From Sphaerulina vaccinii (lineage: Eukaryota > Ascomycota > Dothideomycetes > Mycosphaerellales > Mycosphaerellaceae), in NCBI GenBank assembly GCA_022570795.1, contig JAKUDP010000005.1, positions 806,001-870,000 of the forward strand: a DNA stretch of 64,000 nucleotides, written 5' to 3'. The position numbers were made by a program, and so were the translations under genes. Of this stretch, positions 44,674 through 54,691 are shown one piece after another; position 1 is the stretch's first letter; each line of letters begins with the position of its first letter. The notes under the pieces were generated by a model. The model was given only the letters and a program-made list of their open reading frames with translations. It did no database searches and was not told the origin of the DNA.

Positions 44674-46819
44674 ATGCTGGACGCGTTCGAGATTGTCACG
44701 ACGTCGGGCATTGTGCTCTGGCGCAAGCACTATGCGCCGCTCTCACCGCACGTCATCAACAGTCTGATCAACGATGTCTTCATTGAGGAGAGACTGTCCT
44801 CTTCTACGACTGCCGACGCATACAAAAAGGACAAGTACACGCTCAAGTATGCCACTGCCAAGGATGTCGGCCTGATCTTCGTGGTGGGTAAGAGGCACTA
44901 CTTCCAGCAGCTAGTGGCCAGCAGACAACTGATCGATCAACTCTCTATAGGCAGTATACCAGTCCTTGCTGAGTCTGTCCTGGGTTGATAATCTGCTCAC
45001 CACAGTGAAAGCCCTGTTCACGAGACAGTATGCCACCGACCTTAAGAAGCAGCACGTGGTCAGGATCGACACCAGCGACTTCGATCAGACCTTTGACGCT
45101 CTCGTTCGCAAGCTCGACACTGGTAGTACCAGGCGACGACCCAGCGAGGTGGACTCAGAAAGCCAGGTCGAGCTGACACCGCCTTCAAGCACCGCATCCC
45201 AAGTAGACGAGGAAGATGGCCCTCCCGCGCCTCCAGTACCACTGTTCAAGAAGCCTGCACTTCCCAAAACACGAGATATAACAGACGATACCACGAGCGC
45301 AGATGTTACGCCCGTCGCAACTCCAGACACTTCGAGACCGAGCACGCCATTGCATGCGCCATCTCACTTGCTGGCGGCCAAGGCTGGACCTGCAGGCCTG
45401 TCAAGAAAGCAGAGAAAGAAGGCGAATCAGTTCGGGACATCTGCTCCGGCATCTTCTGGAGACGAGAGTGATCGCAGGTCGAAGAGCTCGCAGGGCAAGA
45501 CCAAGGCTAAGAGAAGATGGGACGCCAGTGGAGTGGCACAGGAAGACGATGATAAGGTGCTCGACTACAGTGCTGCGGCTACCCCGAGCACAGAAGATCA
45601 GGATGCTTTTGATGTTGAAGACGTCAATGCCACTCAGATGGGTAGTCGTACAGTCAAAGGCCAATTCGTTCTCAAGGACCTGGACGACGAAGTGGAGGCT
45701 ATCCTTGCTGAGTCCAAGCAGCACAAGCAGGCCGCGAGTACCGAGAAGGAAGTATCTGGTCTCATTGGCACAGCAAGCAGCAAGCTCTCAGGCCTCTTCC
45801 GAAATGTGGTCGGAGGCAAAGCGCTCACAAAGCAGGATCTCCAACAACCCATGCAAGCAATGCGCAACTCCCTCATCGAAAAGAACATTGCCCCCGAAGC
45901 CGCAGATCGATTATGTTCCAGCGTCGAAACCGATCTCCTCAACTCCAAGACTGCCTCTTTCACATCCATCGACAAAACGATTCGAGAAAGTATGGGCAAA
46001 GCTTTGACCAGAATCCTCACGCCCACAAGCTCTCTCGACCTATTACGAAACATCAACAACACAATCGAAGGCCGCAATCCTCGCCCCTACGTCATCTCCA
46101 TTGTTGGAGTCAATGGCGTGGGTAAAAGTACAAACCTCAGCAAGATTGCGTACTTCCTACTACAAAACAAATTTCGAGTCTTGGTAGTAGCATGCGATAC
46201 CTTCCGTTCCGGCGCAGTCGAACAATTACGAGTCCACGTCCGCAATCTGACAGAACTCTCCCGCCGAGAAGCCAACGTTGGAACAGTGGAATTATTCGAG
46301 AAAGGCTATGGGAAAGACGCGGCGGACGTAGCTAAACAAGCCGTAACCTTCGCATCCAATGCAGGAGGTGGTAACATTCTTTATGATGTTGTACTAATCG
46401 ATACTGCTGGTCGAAGGCATAACGATCAACGACTCATGAGCTCTTTGACCAAATTCGGACAAATGGCAAATCCTGATAAGATCTTCATGGTTGGTGAAGC
46501 GCTTGTGGGGACTGATTCAGTTAGTCAGGCGAGACATTTTGCTGAGCAGTTCGTGGATTCTAAGGGACAGATGAGGAGCGCTGGGAAGGGTATGGATGGG
46601 TTTATCATCAGTAAATGTGATACTGTGGGGGATATGGTTGGGACGTTGGTCAGTATGGTTCATGCTACTGGTGAGTTGTCCTCCTCTTTACTTTACTGTG
46701 CGAACAGACGAACTGACGTGTAGACAGGCATTCCAGTGGTGTTCTTGGGTGTTGGCCAGCATTATGGTGATTTGAGAGGGTTGAATATTGACTGGGCTGT
46801 TAATAAGTTGATGAAGTGA
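44674..46819 (+). CDS. SRP101: Signal recognition particle receptor alpha subunit
   Basis: Three exons: 44674-44883, 44951-46670 and 46728-46819, giving 673 residues. I chose ATG 44674 because it gives MLDAFEIVTTSGIVLWRKHY, the canonical start of the longin-like SRX domain that binds the beta subunit. Frame at the first intron requires donor GTGGGT and restores IFVAVYQSLLSLSWVDNLL. A charged, disordered linker spans about 120-290. The NG GTPase domain follows: four-helix N region, G1 VGVNGVGKSTNLSKIAY, DTFRSGAVEQL, G3 DTAGRRHNDQRLM, G4 SKCDT (usual TKxD is SKCD here) and the closing GVGQHYGDLRGLN. The receptor docks ribosome-SRP complexes at the ER and undergoes reciprocal GTP hydrolysis with SRP54. 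Confidence 0.96.
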
Positions 46820-47214
46820 GGTGGTGATGGACTGGACCTGGACATAGTTATGACTGAAGCACAGATACCACAGACAGACAGATCTATGATGAATGACATG
46901 ACTATAACGCCATCGAGCTGTCGGAATGTACAGGACAGGATCCTGGCCGCGATGTGCTTGTGAAGTTCATGTCGTTTTCGTCGTGTTGAGTGCTGATAGA
47001 AGTGAAGCTTGTGGATCATGCGGTGGGCCAAATCGACTGTGGATGTGGGCTTAGAATTATTCATACAAGCGACATCATTTATCTCGACCACGGTTCACCA
47101 CTCCAACGACGTACAAACATTTGAATAGTGCAGCACGGTCTCCCTGACATATCAACACTGGCATATGATACTTTTCAGCGCTCTGATACCATATAAATCA
47201 GACTCCTCTCCGCC
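46820..47214. promoter_or_regulatory. NAA20 upstream region
   Basis: 395 bp between SRP receptor alpha and NAA20. A TATAAA hexamer lies at 47192-47197, only about 20 bp before the NAA20 ATG, so it may be coincidental. Nothing else was recognised. Confidence 0.35.
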
Positions 47215-47907
47215 ATGGCGGCAATCCGACCCATGGGTCCTATGGATCTTCTCAAGTTCAACCCATGTAACTTAGATCACTTGACAGAAACCTACAACAT
47301 TGGCTTCTATCTCGAATACTTCACGAAATGGCCTCATCTATGCAAAGTCATCGAAGGTCCTAACGGCCAGATTGACGCTTACAGTATGTTCATCCAATAC
47401 TTCAGCATGAATCACAACTGACCACTTCACCAGTACTCGGAAAAGTCGAAGCGTCGCCATATCCGGCACCAATCGAGCCATACGATCCTGGCCTCAAGAT
47501 CTATCAGAAGAAGTTCCCGAATTACCTACCCTGGCATGCACATATTACGTGTTTGACTGTGGCGCCTGCTGCGAGACGACTAGGATATGCAACGAAATTG
47601 TCAGAAGCGCTGGAGCAGATGGGCGATGATGAGAATGCTTGGTTCGTAGATTTGTTTGTGAGGGTGGAGAATGAGGCTGCTATCAAGCTTTACAAGAAGA
47701 TGGGGTATGTTGCAATTCATACTGGGTGATATTTGTTCCAATGCTGACTGTTTTGGTAGGTATTCCGTGTACAGGAGAATAACCGACTACTATAATGATG
47801 GGAGTGATGCGTTCGATATGAGGAAGCCGTTGAAGAGAGACAAGGCACGCAAGACTGTTCGCGCGAATGGAGAGAACATCAAAGTCAGTCCGGAGGAGGT
47901 GTGGTAA
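47215..47907 (+). CDS. NAT3: N-terminal acetyltransferase B catalytic subunit (NAA20/NAT3)
   Basis: Three exons: 47215-47383, 47434-47704 and 47760-47907, giving 195 residues. The protein starts with the NAA20-typical block DLLKFNPCNLDHLTETYNIG and FYLEYFTKWPHLC. The GNAT acetyl-CoA loop is in HITCLTVAPAARRLGYATKL (R-R-x-G-x-A), followed by VDLFVRVENEAAIKLYKKMG and YSVYRRITDYYND. The NatB complex co-translationally acetylates nascent chains starting with Met-Asp, Met-Glu, Met-Asn or Met-Gln, with NAA25 as auxiliary subunit. The second intron falls inside the KMGYSVYRR signature and rejoins exactly. The gene lies 0.4 kb downstream of SRP receptor alpha in the same orientation. Confidence 0.96.
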
Positions 47908-48394
47908 ATGGAACTATTGATGGCTTGAGGAAAGGCATCCGTCCACTAGTGTAGTAAGAATTACCAGTCCACAAGTCCACCAGGACTCCAAGTCGACCGA
48001 GTCGGTTCAAGCGCCAGCAGAGCAAGATGGACTTGCAGATGTCCAGTCTCAGACGAGCTAGGACACTCATGGAGAGACCATTCAGATGGCATGAGTTTGC
48101 ATCAGTCCCGGCCAGCATTTCGCAAGCTGAAGGTATGCTCAGATGGGAAAAGGCTCGATAGGTAGCTTCGCGAGGAGTCTCTGGAGGTCTATGGTTGTAG
48201 TGGAGGCTCTGGAACAGTACAATGAGTCCTATCATCACACTTCTTTCAGTCCCATTCATGTTCGTTGTCAATTCGAAGTGAACATCATCGGTGAGAGAAG
48301 GAAGACCGGAGTATCGCCGCTCCACCGCCGAAGATGGACAACATCCAATGCATCATATAATTGTTCGATTGCATACGATCCTCTTACCAATGCA
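47908..48394. other. Intergenic, no gene recognised
   Basis: 487 bp between NAA20 and COX10. The COX10 frame is open upstream to 48143 but without a better ATG; I treat that part as non-coding. Confidence 0.4.
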
Positions 48395-49906
48395 ATGCTC
48401 ATTCGACCTCCCCTCACGGCATGGCCGTCCTCACTGGATACTGGATCGATATGTCTGCGATGTGCGAGGAGGATAGCGCGGTTGCAGCCACCAAATAGAC
48501 ACTTCTCACGCGCAACCAAGACCCGACAAGTTGCAGCCGCAAGAGACGATGAGGTGGACAAGAGATTCTTCTGGGCAAATACCTTCCACGGCAGCAGGAG
48601 CAGGACTTCTGCCAACGAACAGAATGACTCGGACATACTATCACAAGTGTCGGCAAGGACATTATCGAGAAACGCACATCCAATCTCGACATCAGCCACG
48701 ATAGCACAGCAGACATCACCGCCTTCGGTACAAGAAGCGCCTCATCGACGACGAAAACGCCTCAAAGCCGAAGCAGCCGCCGCTGCGGCAGAAGCACCTC
48801 TCCCTCTCGATGCCTCATCACAGCTCTCCAGCGATGCAGCAGCAGCACCTGCAAAGTCTTTCCGACGAGCCTTCTCCACCTACCTTTCACTATCCAAGCC
48901 ACGTCTCGCTTTTCTTGTGGTCCTCACCACGACCGCATCATACTCTATATACCCGGTTCCAGCCCTTCTGAGCACTTCAGTCACCGATGCGCCTTCACTA
49001 AGTACTCTCACTTTACTCTTTCTCACGAGTGGGACCTTCTTACAGATCGCTTCTGCGAATACTTTGAACATGCTTTCTGAGCCTCAGCATGATGCGAAGA
49101 TGAGTCGGACGAAGAATCGTCCATTGGTGAGAGGTCTCATTAGCAAGAGGAGAGCGTTACTGTTTGCGATTGCTACAGGACTGGTAGGGACTGGTCTACT
49201 ATGGTATGGAGTGAATCCTACCACTTCATTGCTAGGTGCTGCGAACATTGGAATCTATGCGGGGGCATACACGGCGTTGAAGAGGATACATCCGGTGAAT
49301 ACGTGGGTGGGAGCGATAGTGGGAGCTATACCTCCGCTCATGGGCTGGTGTGCAGCTGCAAGTCAGTATAGTACCACGGATGCTAGTCAGGCATCAGTAT
49401 GGGACGAGGCGAAAGAGTTGTTGTTCACTGAGCAGGCTATTGGCGGATGGCTGATAGCTGGGATACTGTTCGCGTGGCAGTTCCCTCACTTCTTTGCTCT
49501 GGCATATGCTGTGAGACAGGAATATGCCGGAGCTGGGTATAAGATGCTGGTGTCAACGAACATACCCATGGCTGCGCGGGTGTCTTTCAGATACAGCTTG
49601 GCCATGTTTCCGATATGCGCTGCGCTGAGCTACTACCAGGTCACGGATCCGGCGTTTGTGGTCACGAGCTCAGTCATCAATGCTTGGATGCTGATGGAGG
49701 CTTGGAGGATGTGGAGATTGAATGGCGAGAAGGGTTCTGCAAGAGCGCTGTTCTGGGCTAGTGTATGGCAATTACCTATCGTGCTGGTTTTGGCCATGAT
49801 GCAAAAGAAAGGCTTATGGAGTAGACTGTGGAAAGCTACCTTTGGCGATGAGCATGAGCTGGATGATGAGTGGGAGGAAGAGAAACCAATGGCTCGACCG
49901 GCCTAG
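48395..49906 (+). CDS. COX10: Protohaem IX farnesyltransferase COX10
   Basis: Single exon; ATG 48395 gives 503 residues. The start begins MLIRPPLTAW and is followed by a basic region with CLRCARRIARLQPPNRHFSR, a plausible mitochondrial presequence. A poorly conserved linker runs to about residue 165. The UbiA-type prenyltransferase core then starts at SLSKPRLAFLVVLTTTASY. Substrate and Mg2+ motifs are NMLSEPQHDAKMSRTKNRPL and YTALKRIHPVNTWVGAIVGA followed by IPPLMGW. Multiple membrane spans follow (WLIAGILFAWQFPHFFALAY). The enzyme converts haem B to haem O for cytochrome c oxidase in the inner mitochondrial membrane. The C-terminal tail is acidic. No introns or breaks were seen. Confidence 0.96.
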   Translation: MLIRPPLTAWPSSLDTGSICLRCARRIARLQPPNRHFSRATKTRQVAAARDDEVDKRFFWANTFHGSRSRTSANEQNDSDILSQVSARTLSRNAHPISTSATIAQQTSPPSVQEAPHRRRKRLKAEAAAAAAEAPLPLDASSQLSSDAAAAPAKSFRRAFSTYLSLSKPRLAFLVVLTTTASYSIYPVPALLSTSVTDAPSLSTLTLLFLTSGTFLQIASANTLNMLSEPQHDAKMSRTKNRPLVRGLISKRRALLFAIATGLVGTGLLWYGVNPTTSLLGAANIGIYAGAYTALKRIHPVNTWVGAIVGAIPPLMGWCAAASQYSTTDASQASVWDEAKELLFTEQAIGGWLIAGILFAWQFPHFFALAYAVRQEYAGAGYKMLVSTNIPMAARVSFRYSLAMFPICAALSYYQVTDPAFVVTSSVINAWMLMEAWRMWRLNGEKGSARALFWASVWQLPIVLVLAMMQKKGLWSRLWKATFGDEHELDDEWEEEKPMARPA

Positions 49907-50245
49907 TGGCACTCGAATTGTACATATAGATTGTGGTGAGCATCGATCGCTGCATGTACCTATAGACTTGCCCAAACGAAGCGTTCAGGGACCACAATGC
50001 GGAGCAGATCCAGGCTTCATCACGCACTCGATCCCCAACGTACAGCGTGGGGAAGCAAGAAGACTTGCGAATGGTGGTAGCTCTTCTGAAACGTGAGAGT
50101 TGTTCTCGTGTAAAAGTGTTTCGGTCTTGTATATACAATCTTCCTCTAAGTGCTCGATGGCACTTCCAAAGTGCTTTCCCCAAGCAATCACTAAACTCCT
50201 CGCTATAAAAGTATACCATAGTCATAACCTCATCACTACGCCCAT
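49907..50245. other. Convergent intergenic region
   Basis: 339 bp between the 3' ends of COX10 and the calcipressin gene. No feature was recognised. Confidence 0.4.
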
Positions 50246-51118
50246 CTACTGCTCCATGAGCTCAACAGGTGGTCGTGCCGTATGAATGAACTCCTTCTTT
50301 CCATCAACAGGACTCAACGGCATAGGACTGTCGGTAGTATCCTCCACCGCAATCGCCGGCAAATCAGGCGAGTTCCCATGCTCTTGCGGATTAAACACAA
50401 GCGTCGAACTCCTCGACCTCCCAGCACTAGTCGCCGACACGGGAGTCCTACCCTCCACATCATCGTACAGCGCCTGATCAGCAGCCGGACGAGCATGCAG
50501 CTTTGCTAGCGCTACAACGAGATCATCTGCGTGGACTTCCTTGTTCGGTGGCTCTTCGTTGCGCATTTCCCAGCCTACTGGAGGACTTGGTGGTGGGGAG
50601 ATGAAGAACAGCTTCTGGCTTTGAGGTGCTTGTAGATGTTGATCCTCTTGATCATTGATCTTGGTTTCTGTGCCGAAGTAGACGCGCACTCTGTTTCCTA
50701 GGACGGTCTCGCCATCGAGGACTTGTCGAAGGTTTATGGCATCTTGGACGGTGTAGAAGGAGACGATGATCCGGCGGAAAGACTTGAGTGGGGAGAAAGT
50801 GTGAATTGTCGCATGTTGGTTGATTGCTGAGCGGATGCTTTCTAGACTTGCGCCTTGGAAGATTTCGGGAGCGTTGAGATTGGTGATGAGGAGTGTGTTG
50901 GTGGGCGTTGCTGGTTGTGAGAGCGCTGGATGATTGGAGAGGTCGATCGAGAGTGAAGGCGAGTGGCGTCGCTTCATGCCTGTCGTAGGCGATGGAGTGG
51001 AGATGGGAGACATTGTCATGGCGGCCATGTCGTTGGTATTATTGTTGCTGAGTTGTTCCGTAGGTGTACTAGGTTCTCGTTCGGCGCTTTCGTCTGTGTT
51101 GTTGCTTGAGTGATGCAT
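50246..51118 (-). CDS. RCN1: Calcipressin (RCAN), calcineurin regulator
   Basis: Single exon. The frame stays open to 51307, but the first ATG is at 51118, giving 290 residues. After a Ser/Thr/Asn-rich leader comes an RRM-like fold: TNTLLITNLNAPEIF as RNP2-like strand, FSPLKSFRRIIVSFYTVQDA and VLGNRVRVYFG. The calcipressin signature KLFFISPPPSPPVGWEMRNE and EVHADDLVVALAKLH follow. The SPPPSPP block corresponds to the phosphorylated FLISPPxSPP element. Near the C-terminus PDLPAIAVEDT looks like a PxIxIT-type calcineurin docking motif. The protein binds and modulates the Ca2+/calmodulin phosphatase calcineurin, inhibiting or assisting it depending on phosphorylation. Confidence 0.94.
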   Translation of the reverse strand: MHHSSNNTDESAEREPSTPTEQLSNNNTNDMAAMTMSPISTPSPTTGMKRRHSPSLSIDLSNHPALSQPATPTNTLLITNLNAPEIFQGASLESIRSAINQHATIHTFSPLKSFRRIIVSFYTVQDAINLRQVLDGETVLGNRVRVYFGTETKINDQEDQHLQAPQSQKLFFISPPPSPPVGWEMRNEEPPNKEVHADDLVVALAKLHARPAADQALYDDVEGRTPVSATSAGRSRSSTLVFNPQEHGNSPDLPAIAVEDTTDSPMPLSPVDGKKEFIHTARPPVELMEQ

Positions 51119-52242
51119 CAAAGAGGTGGATGTGGTGTTGCCTTTGATATACCAAGTCGAAGTGTTTCCATGGAAGCTGCGCCTCTGAGAGCAATGACCG
51201 GCCGTCCTTGGCCGCGAGCCCAGATTTTGTCTTGTGACACAGCCCCCATCGAGAACGGGAATCTTCCATGACCCGACCAAGACTTGACCACTTCCACCTG
51301 CACGCACGGCGTATGCTCCGCCACCCTCGCAGATGAACGCGTTGAGCGCTTACCCCAGCGGTCTCTTCTACCGGCCAAGAACTCCAAGGCTTGCCAACAA
51401 TTGATTCTTCTCCGACGTATGCTCGGCGTGTACTCTGACACGGGCCTACGCTGCGTCGTAACCTAGCACAGTAAACGGTATACTCAAAGACGTTCTTCCG
51501 GCTATACCGACACCATCATCGCCACATAGGAGACGATGTAGACACGACATCCCACACCAGCCACATTAGTCAAGTGGTATATCCTTTTCGCAAGGAAGAC
51601 TGCGCCTGGTAAAACTATACGAAGGCACTTGATCAGCATTGACACATGATCGTAATCATCAGTAAAAGGTATATGATTGCGCTGATGGCATGGCTGAGTG
51701 AATCGTCAGGCTCCACTACCAGACTCAAATGAGAATTGATAGATCCGGTCGTGGCTCAGCATAGGCAACTGAATTGTGCGATCTCGAAATCATGGCATAG
51801 CGCCTATCATCAGTCTGACAGAAAATCAAGGTAACACTTGATGAGAATCGACCTGATGACATGTCTATCCCTGGACATTAGTGCATCGACTCACATCGGT
51901 CATAGTATGGTATGGTGGCTTAAGGGAGACGCAGGCATACTATTAAACCTGTCTAGAGTCTGCCGCATTATTGGCCTCAAGTCAAAGATCGCCACTTGAC
52001 ACAGTAAGTGGATCTGCCATCACTAACTCCGTGCTCCAGAAGCAAGCGCCGCCAATATCAGGTGTCACCACAGTGTGATGAACTCCATTCTGTGCAACCA
52101 AAAAGAAGTGGTATCATGCAATCGCTCAAAAACGCCGTGCGAACCATATGCATCCCAAAATGAAACAAGACCCGCATTATGTAGTACCCATACACCTCAC
52201 AGACTCCATATAACATGCTCGAAAGGAAGAGGCTGCTATCAA
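51119..52242. other. 1.1-kb intergenic region
   Basis: Upstream of the calcipressin gene and downstream of SIN Cdc14. No open frame with recognisable features and no repeat was noticed. Confidence 0.4.
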
Positions 52243-53192
52243 TCATGCCGGCACCGCGAAAGGTCCACTACTCTCCTGCAAGTCCTGCACCAACTCTTCA
52301 ACATTGTTGATGTATTGGCCCAGCAGCATCTGCTTATCCTCGATCGACCGAACATCCACATCGCCGAGCTCGTCGTCGATCTCCATCGCATCGCCAGAAT
52401 GTGTTCTCGCATGTCCGGCCAATGCCGTAAATGAACGATCCACACAGGCGCTTCTCTGTATCACGGCGGAGTTCGGCGCACTCGCGTGACTGAAAGGCAC
52501 AATGGGCGACTCAGGCATGAGGTAGAAGTAGAGAAACTCCAGACTCCGCATCTTTACATCTTTCGTCGTTGATCGGCTCTTGAAGAGTGAAGTTACAGTG
52601 AGCAGTCCATCTATCGCTTCGAACGTTCGTGTATTTCGAGGCTGGTCTATGAGTGCTGCGACAAGGACAAGAAGAGCTTGCGATTGGATCTTAGGCGGGT
52701 TCATCGAGTCGAGAAGGTCAAGGAGGAGGTTCATATGTGATTCGCGGTTGAAGAGGCATTTGGATGGTGGATGCAGCATGAGAATGCCTTGGAGAAGGTC
52801 GAGAGCCGAGAGAATGAGGAGATCTGTATCGGAGGGGTTGCCCATGCCTAGAAGACATTCGATGGACTGAACGAGGCGAGATGCCACTGTGATCAATGTC
52901 AGCATGTACTGCACCACACAGACTGTCGTGACAATTCAACCTCACCATTCCATTGAAACCCCTCTTGTAATCTGAAGAATTCCCTAAACGCTGGGTCTTG
53001 CTTGAGCTCCCCTAGCTGTTCTGTGCTCCCCTGCTCCAATGCTGACGATTTCCTCTTATGCGGTGACCTTGACCCAGCTCTCGAAAGGCATATTTGTGCG
53101 AGTAATCCTTCTATTTGTCGTAGCCCTTTTCGTATCTTGGAGCTGTCGCGAGAGGAGATGTTGTCGAACGAGAGACTTAGTAGTGACTCCAT
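52243..53192 (-). CDS. cdc14: Septation initiation network component Cdc14 (SIN-type, not the phosphatase)
   Basis: Two exons, 53192-52946 and 52886-52243, giving 296 residues. The 59-nt intron rejoins GFQWNVASRLVQSIECLLG. The protein is all helical: MESLLSLSFDNISSRDSSKI, KGLRQIEGLLAQICL, FREFFRLQEGFQWN, LLILSALDLLQGILMLHPPS, LDLLDSMNPPKIQSQALLVL, RSLEFLYFYLMPES. A final segment (KQMLLGQYINNVEELVQDLQ) closes the protein. This matches the fission yeast Cdc14 family, the partner of the Sid1 kinase in the septation initiation network that triggers cytokinesis. It is unrelated to the budding-yeast Cdc14 phosphatase despite the shared name. A Ser/His-rich, acidic insertion precedes the last helix. 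Confidence 0.92.
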
Positions 53193-53909
53193 ATTTCCTT
53201 CTTCGACTGGACAGTGGAGGTTACTCAAAACTGATCAGCGACCGGAGTATTGAATCTTGAGAGGATCGCGAATATGCAGCTAATCAGCTAGGGTGGAACT
53301 CTTCTGTTTTCCGCAAGCCACGTTTGCGGAGGGAGTCGTTGTCTGGGCAACTATCGTTTCAAAAGTCGGAACTTACTTAGAACGACGGCTGCTCGCCTTC
53401 GATGTTTCATCTCGTCCGATCATTGTGATACCAATGTCTGTTCATTCTGGTCTCGCCTCGACAGCGAAGTGGAGCGCAGTGCGGAACCAAACGCGTACAA
53501 GATGCCTGTTCTTTGCATCGTGTAACGATCTGTATCAGGGCTGGCACTTACACAGCATTCGCGTCAAGCGCGTCAAGTAGAAGGTACGCTTTGCTATTGC
53601 GTCCGGCGTCAAGAAGAACGATGGCGGCTGTCTCGCTTGGAAGCCTGCATCAGCAACTTCTATTTCAAAGCTGGTGCAGGAACTGCTGCAAGGCATTTGA
53701 GCCCAGCACTGTGGCTTGCTCCCTGTCAGAGACGCACAAGAGCCGTTACGAGACCAGTCAACTTTTTCTATCGAGAAGATGTCATTGTCTGGAATGGAGA
53801 CAGCGATGAGATATATGAGCCCTCAGACGTTCAGTAGAGATTTGCTGATATACTGATTCACTACTCCTGCGAAAACAAGTACTCGAGCCTTTTCTGATAC
53901 CATAGGACG
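53193..53909. other. Intergenic region, possible upstream exon of the SIM-protein gene
   Basis: An open stretch ending at 53838 encodes REDVIVWNGDSDEIYEPSDV. It can be spliced in frame through GTAGAG...CATAG (53840-53908) to the next exon, so part of this region may be coding. I could not place a start codon for it with confidence. Confidence 0.35.
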
Positions 53910-54599
53910 ATGAACATGGAGCTCTCCATGATTCTCAACGAGACTGATAAGGCGGCAGCAAAGACTATGGTCAGTGACGGAGTCCATGCTATCACTTGGA
54001 AAGACAGGCAGTGACACCTCTAACACTCTTTCAAGGACACCATAGAGTCAGATCAGGACTTCTGGGAATCAGATTGGGATTCCGAGCTGGACTATAGCAC
54101 CGACGAAGAAAGCAACTACGATGAAACCGACGACGAGGCCAACCAAAAGTCTGGAAATATCATCGACCTTACAGAAAGTGACGACGAGGTCGAAGAAATC
54201 CCACGGACTCAACCACTTCAGCCTGCACAACAGAAGTTTGCAGAAGCATTGAGCAGCATGCTCATGCTACTGGTCGCAAATCAGAACACCACTGGAGCTC
54301 CGAAGTGCCAGTCAAGCTCCTCAGATCGACCACCTTCTAGGGCCGACAGTGCTGTGGGATTTGAGCCGGTCATTGGTGTCAAGCGGAGGAGATCTAGATC
54401 TAGCTCAGTCAGTTCAGTTGACGAGTTCAGTGGGAACCTGAGAGACAAGCGTCCAGCACGCAGTGGTGAGTATTGCGATCGATCTGCGCTTGGACTCTTT
54501 TCTGACTTGAGTTTGAGGATGGTAGCGAGGAGACAGAGAGTGGTTGACCAGATGCTTGAGGAGGTGGGGTGGCGACGGGCAGTGAGACGAGACCAGTGA
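53910..54599 (+). CDS. Small acidic protein with SUMO-interaction-like motif, function unknown
   Basis: Minimal model of two exons, 53910-53969 and 54036-54599, giving 207 residues from MNMELSMILNETDKAAAKTM. The intron (GTCAGT...TCAAG) is 66 nt and in phase. The second exon begins with a very acidic segment (DFWESDWDSELDYSTDEESN) and contains IIDLTESDDEVEE, a hydrophobic core followed by acids that resembles a SUMO-interacting motif. A short helix (FAEALSSMLMLLVANQN) follows. Next is a basic Ser-rich stretch (VKRRRSRSSSVSSVDE) and a C-terminal helix (MVARRQRVVDQMLEEVGWRR). I do not recognise the family. An additional 5' exon ending at 53839 is possible. Long, biased but stop-free coding sequence supports a real gene; nuclear location is inferred. 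Confidence 0.55.
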
Positions 54600-54691
54600 A
54601 TGGAAGATGGAGACCTACGCCCCTTTCCTTGGTTGCCATGTATGATCAATCTACACATAAGCTAAATGCACCACCAACTTTTTTGATAGTC

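Noticed and set aside
52243..53192. Initial thought that the Cdc14 match was the mitotic-exit phosphatase
   Set aside because: There is no HCx5R phosphatase motif; the all-helical sequence fits the SIN component of the same name.
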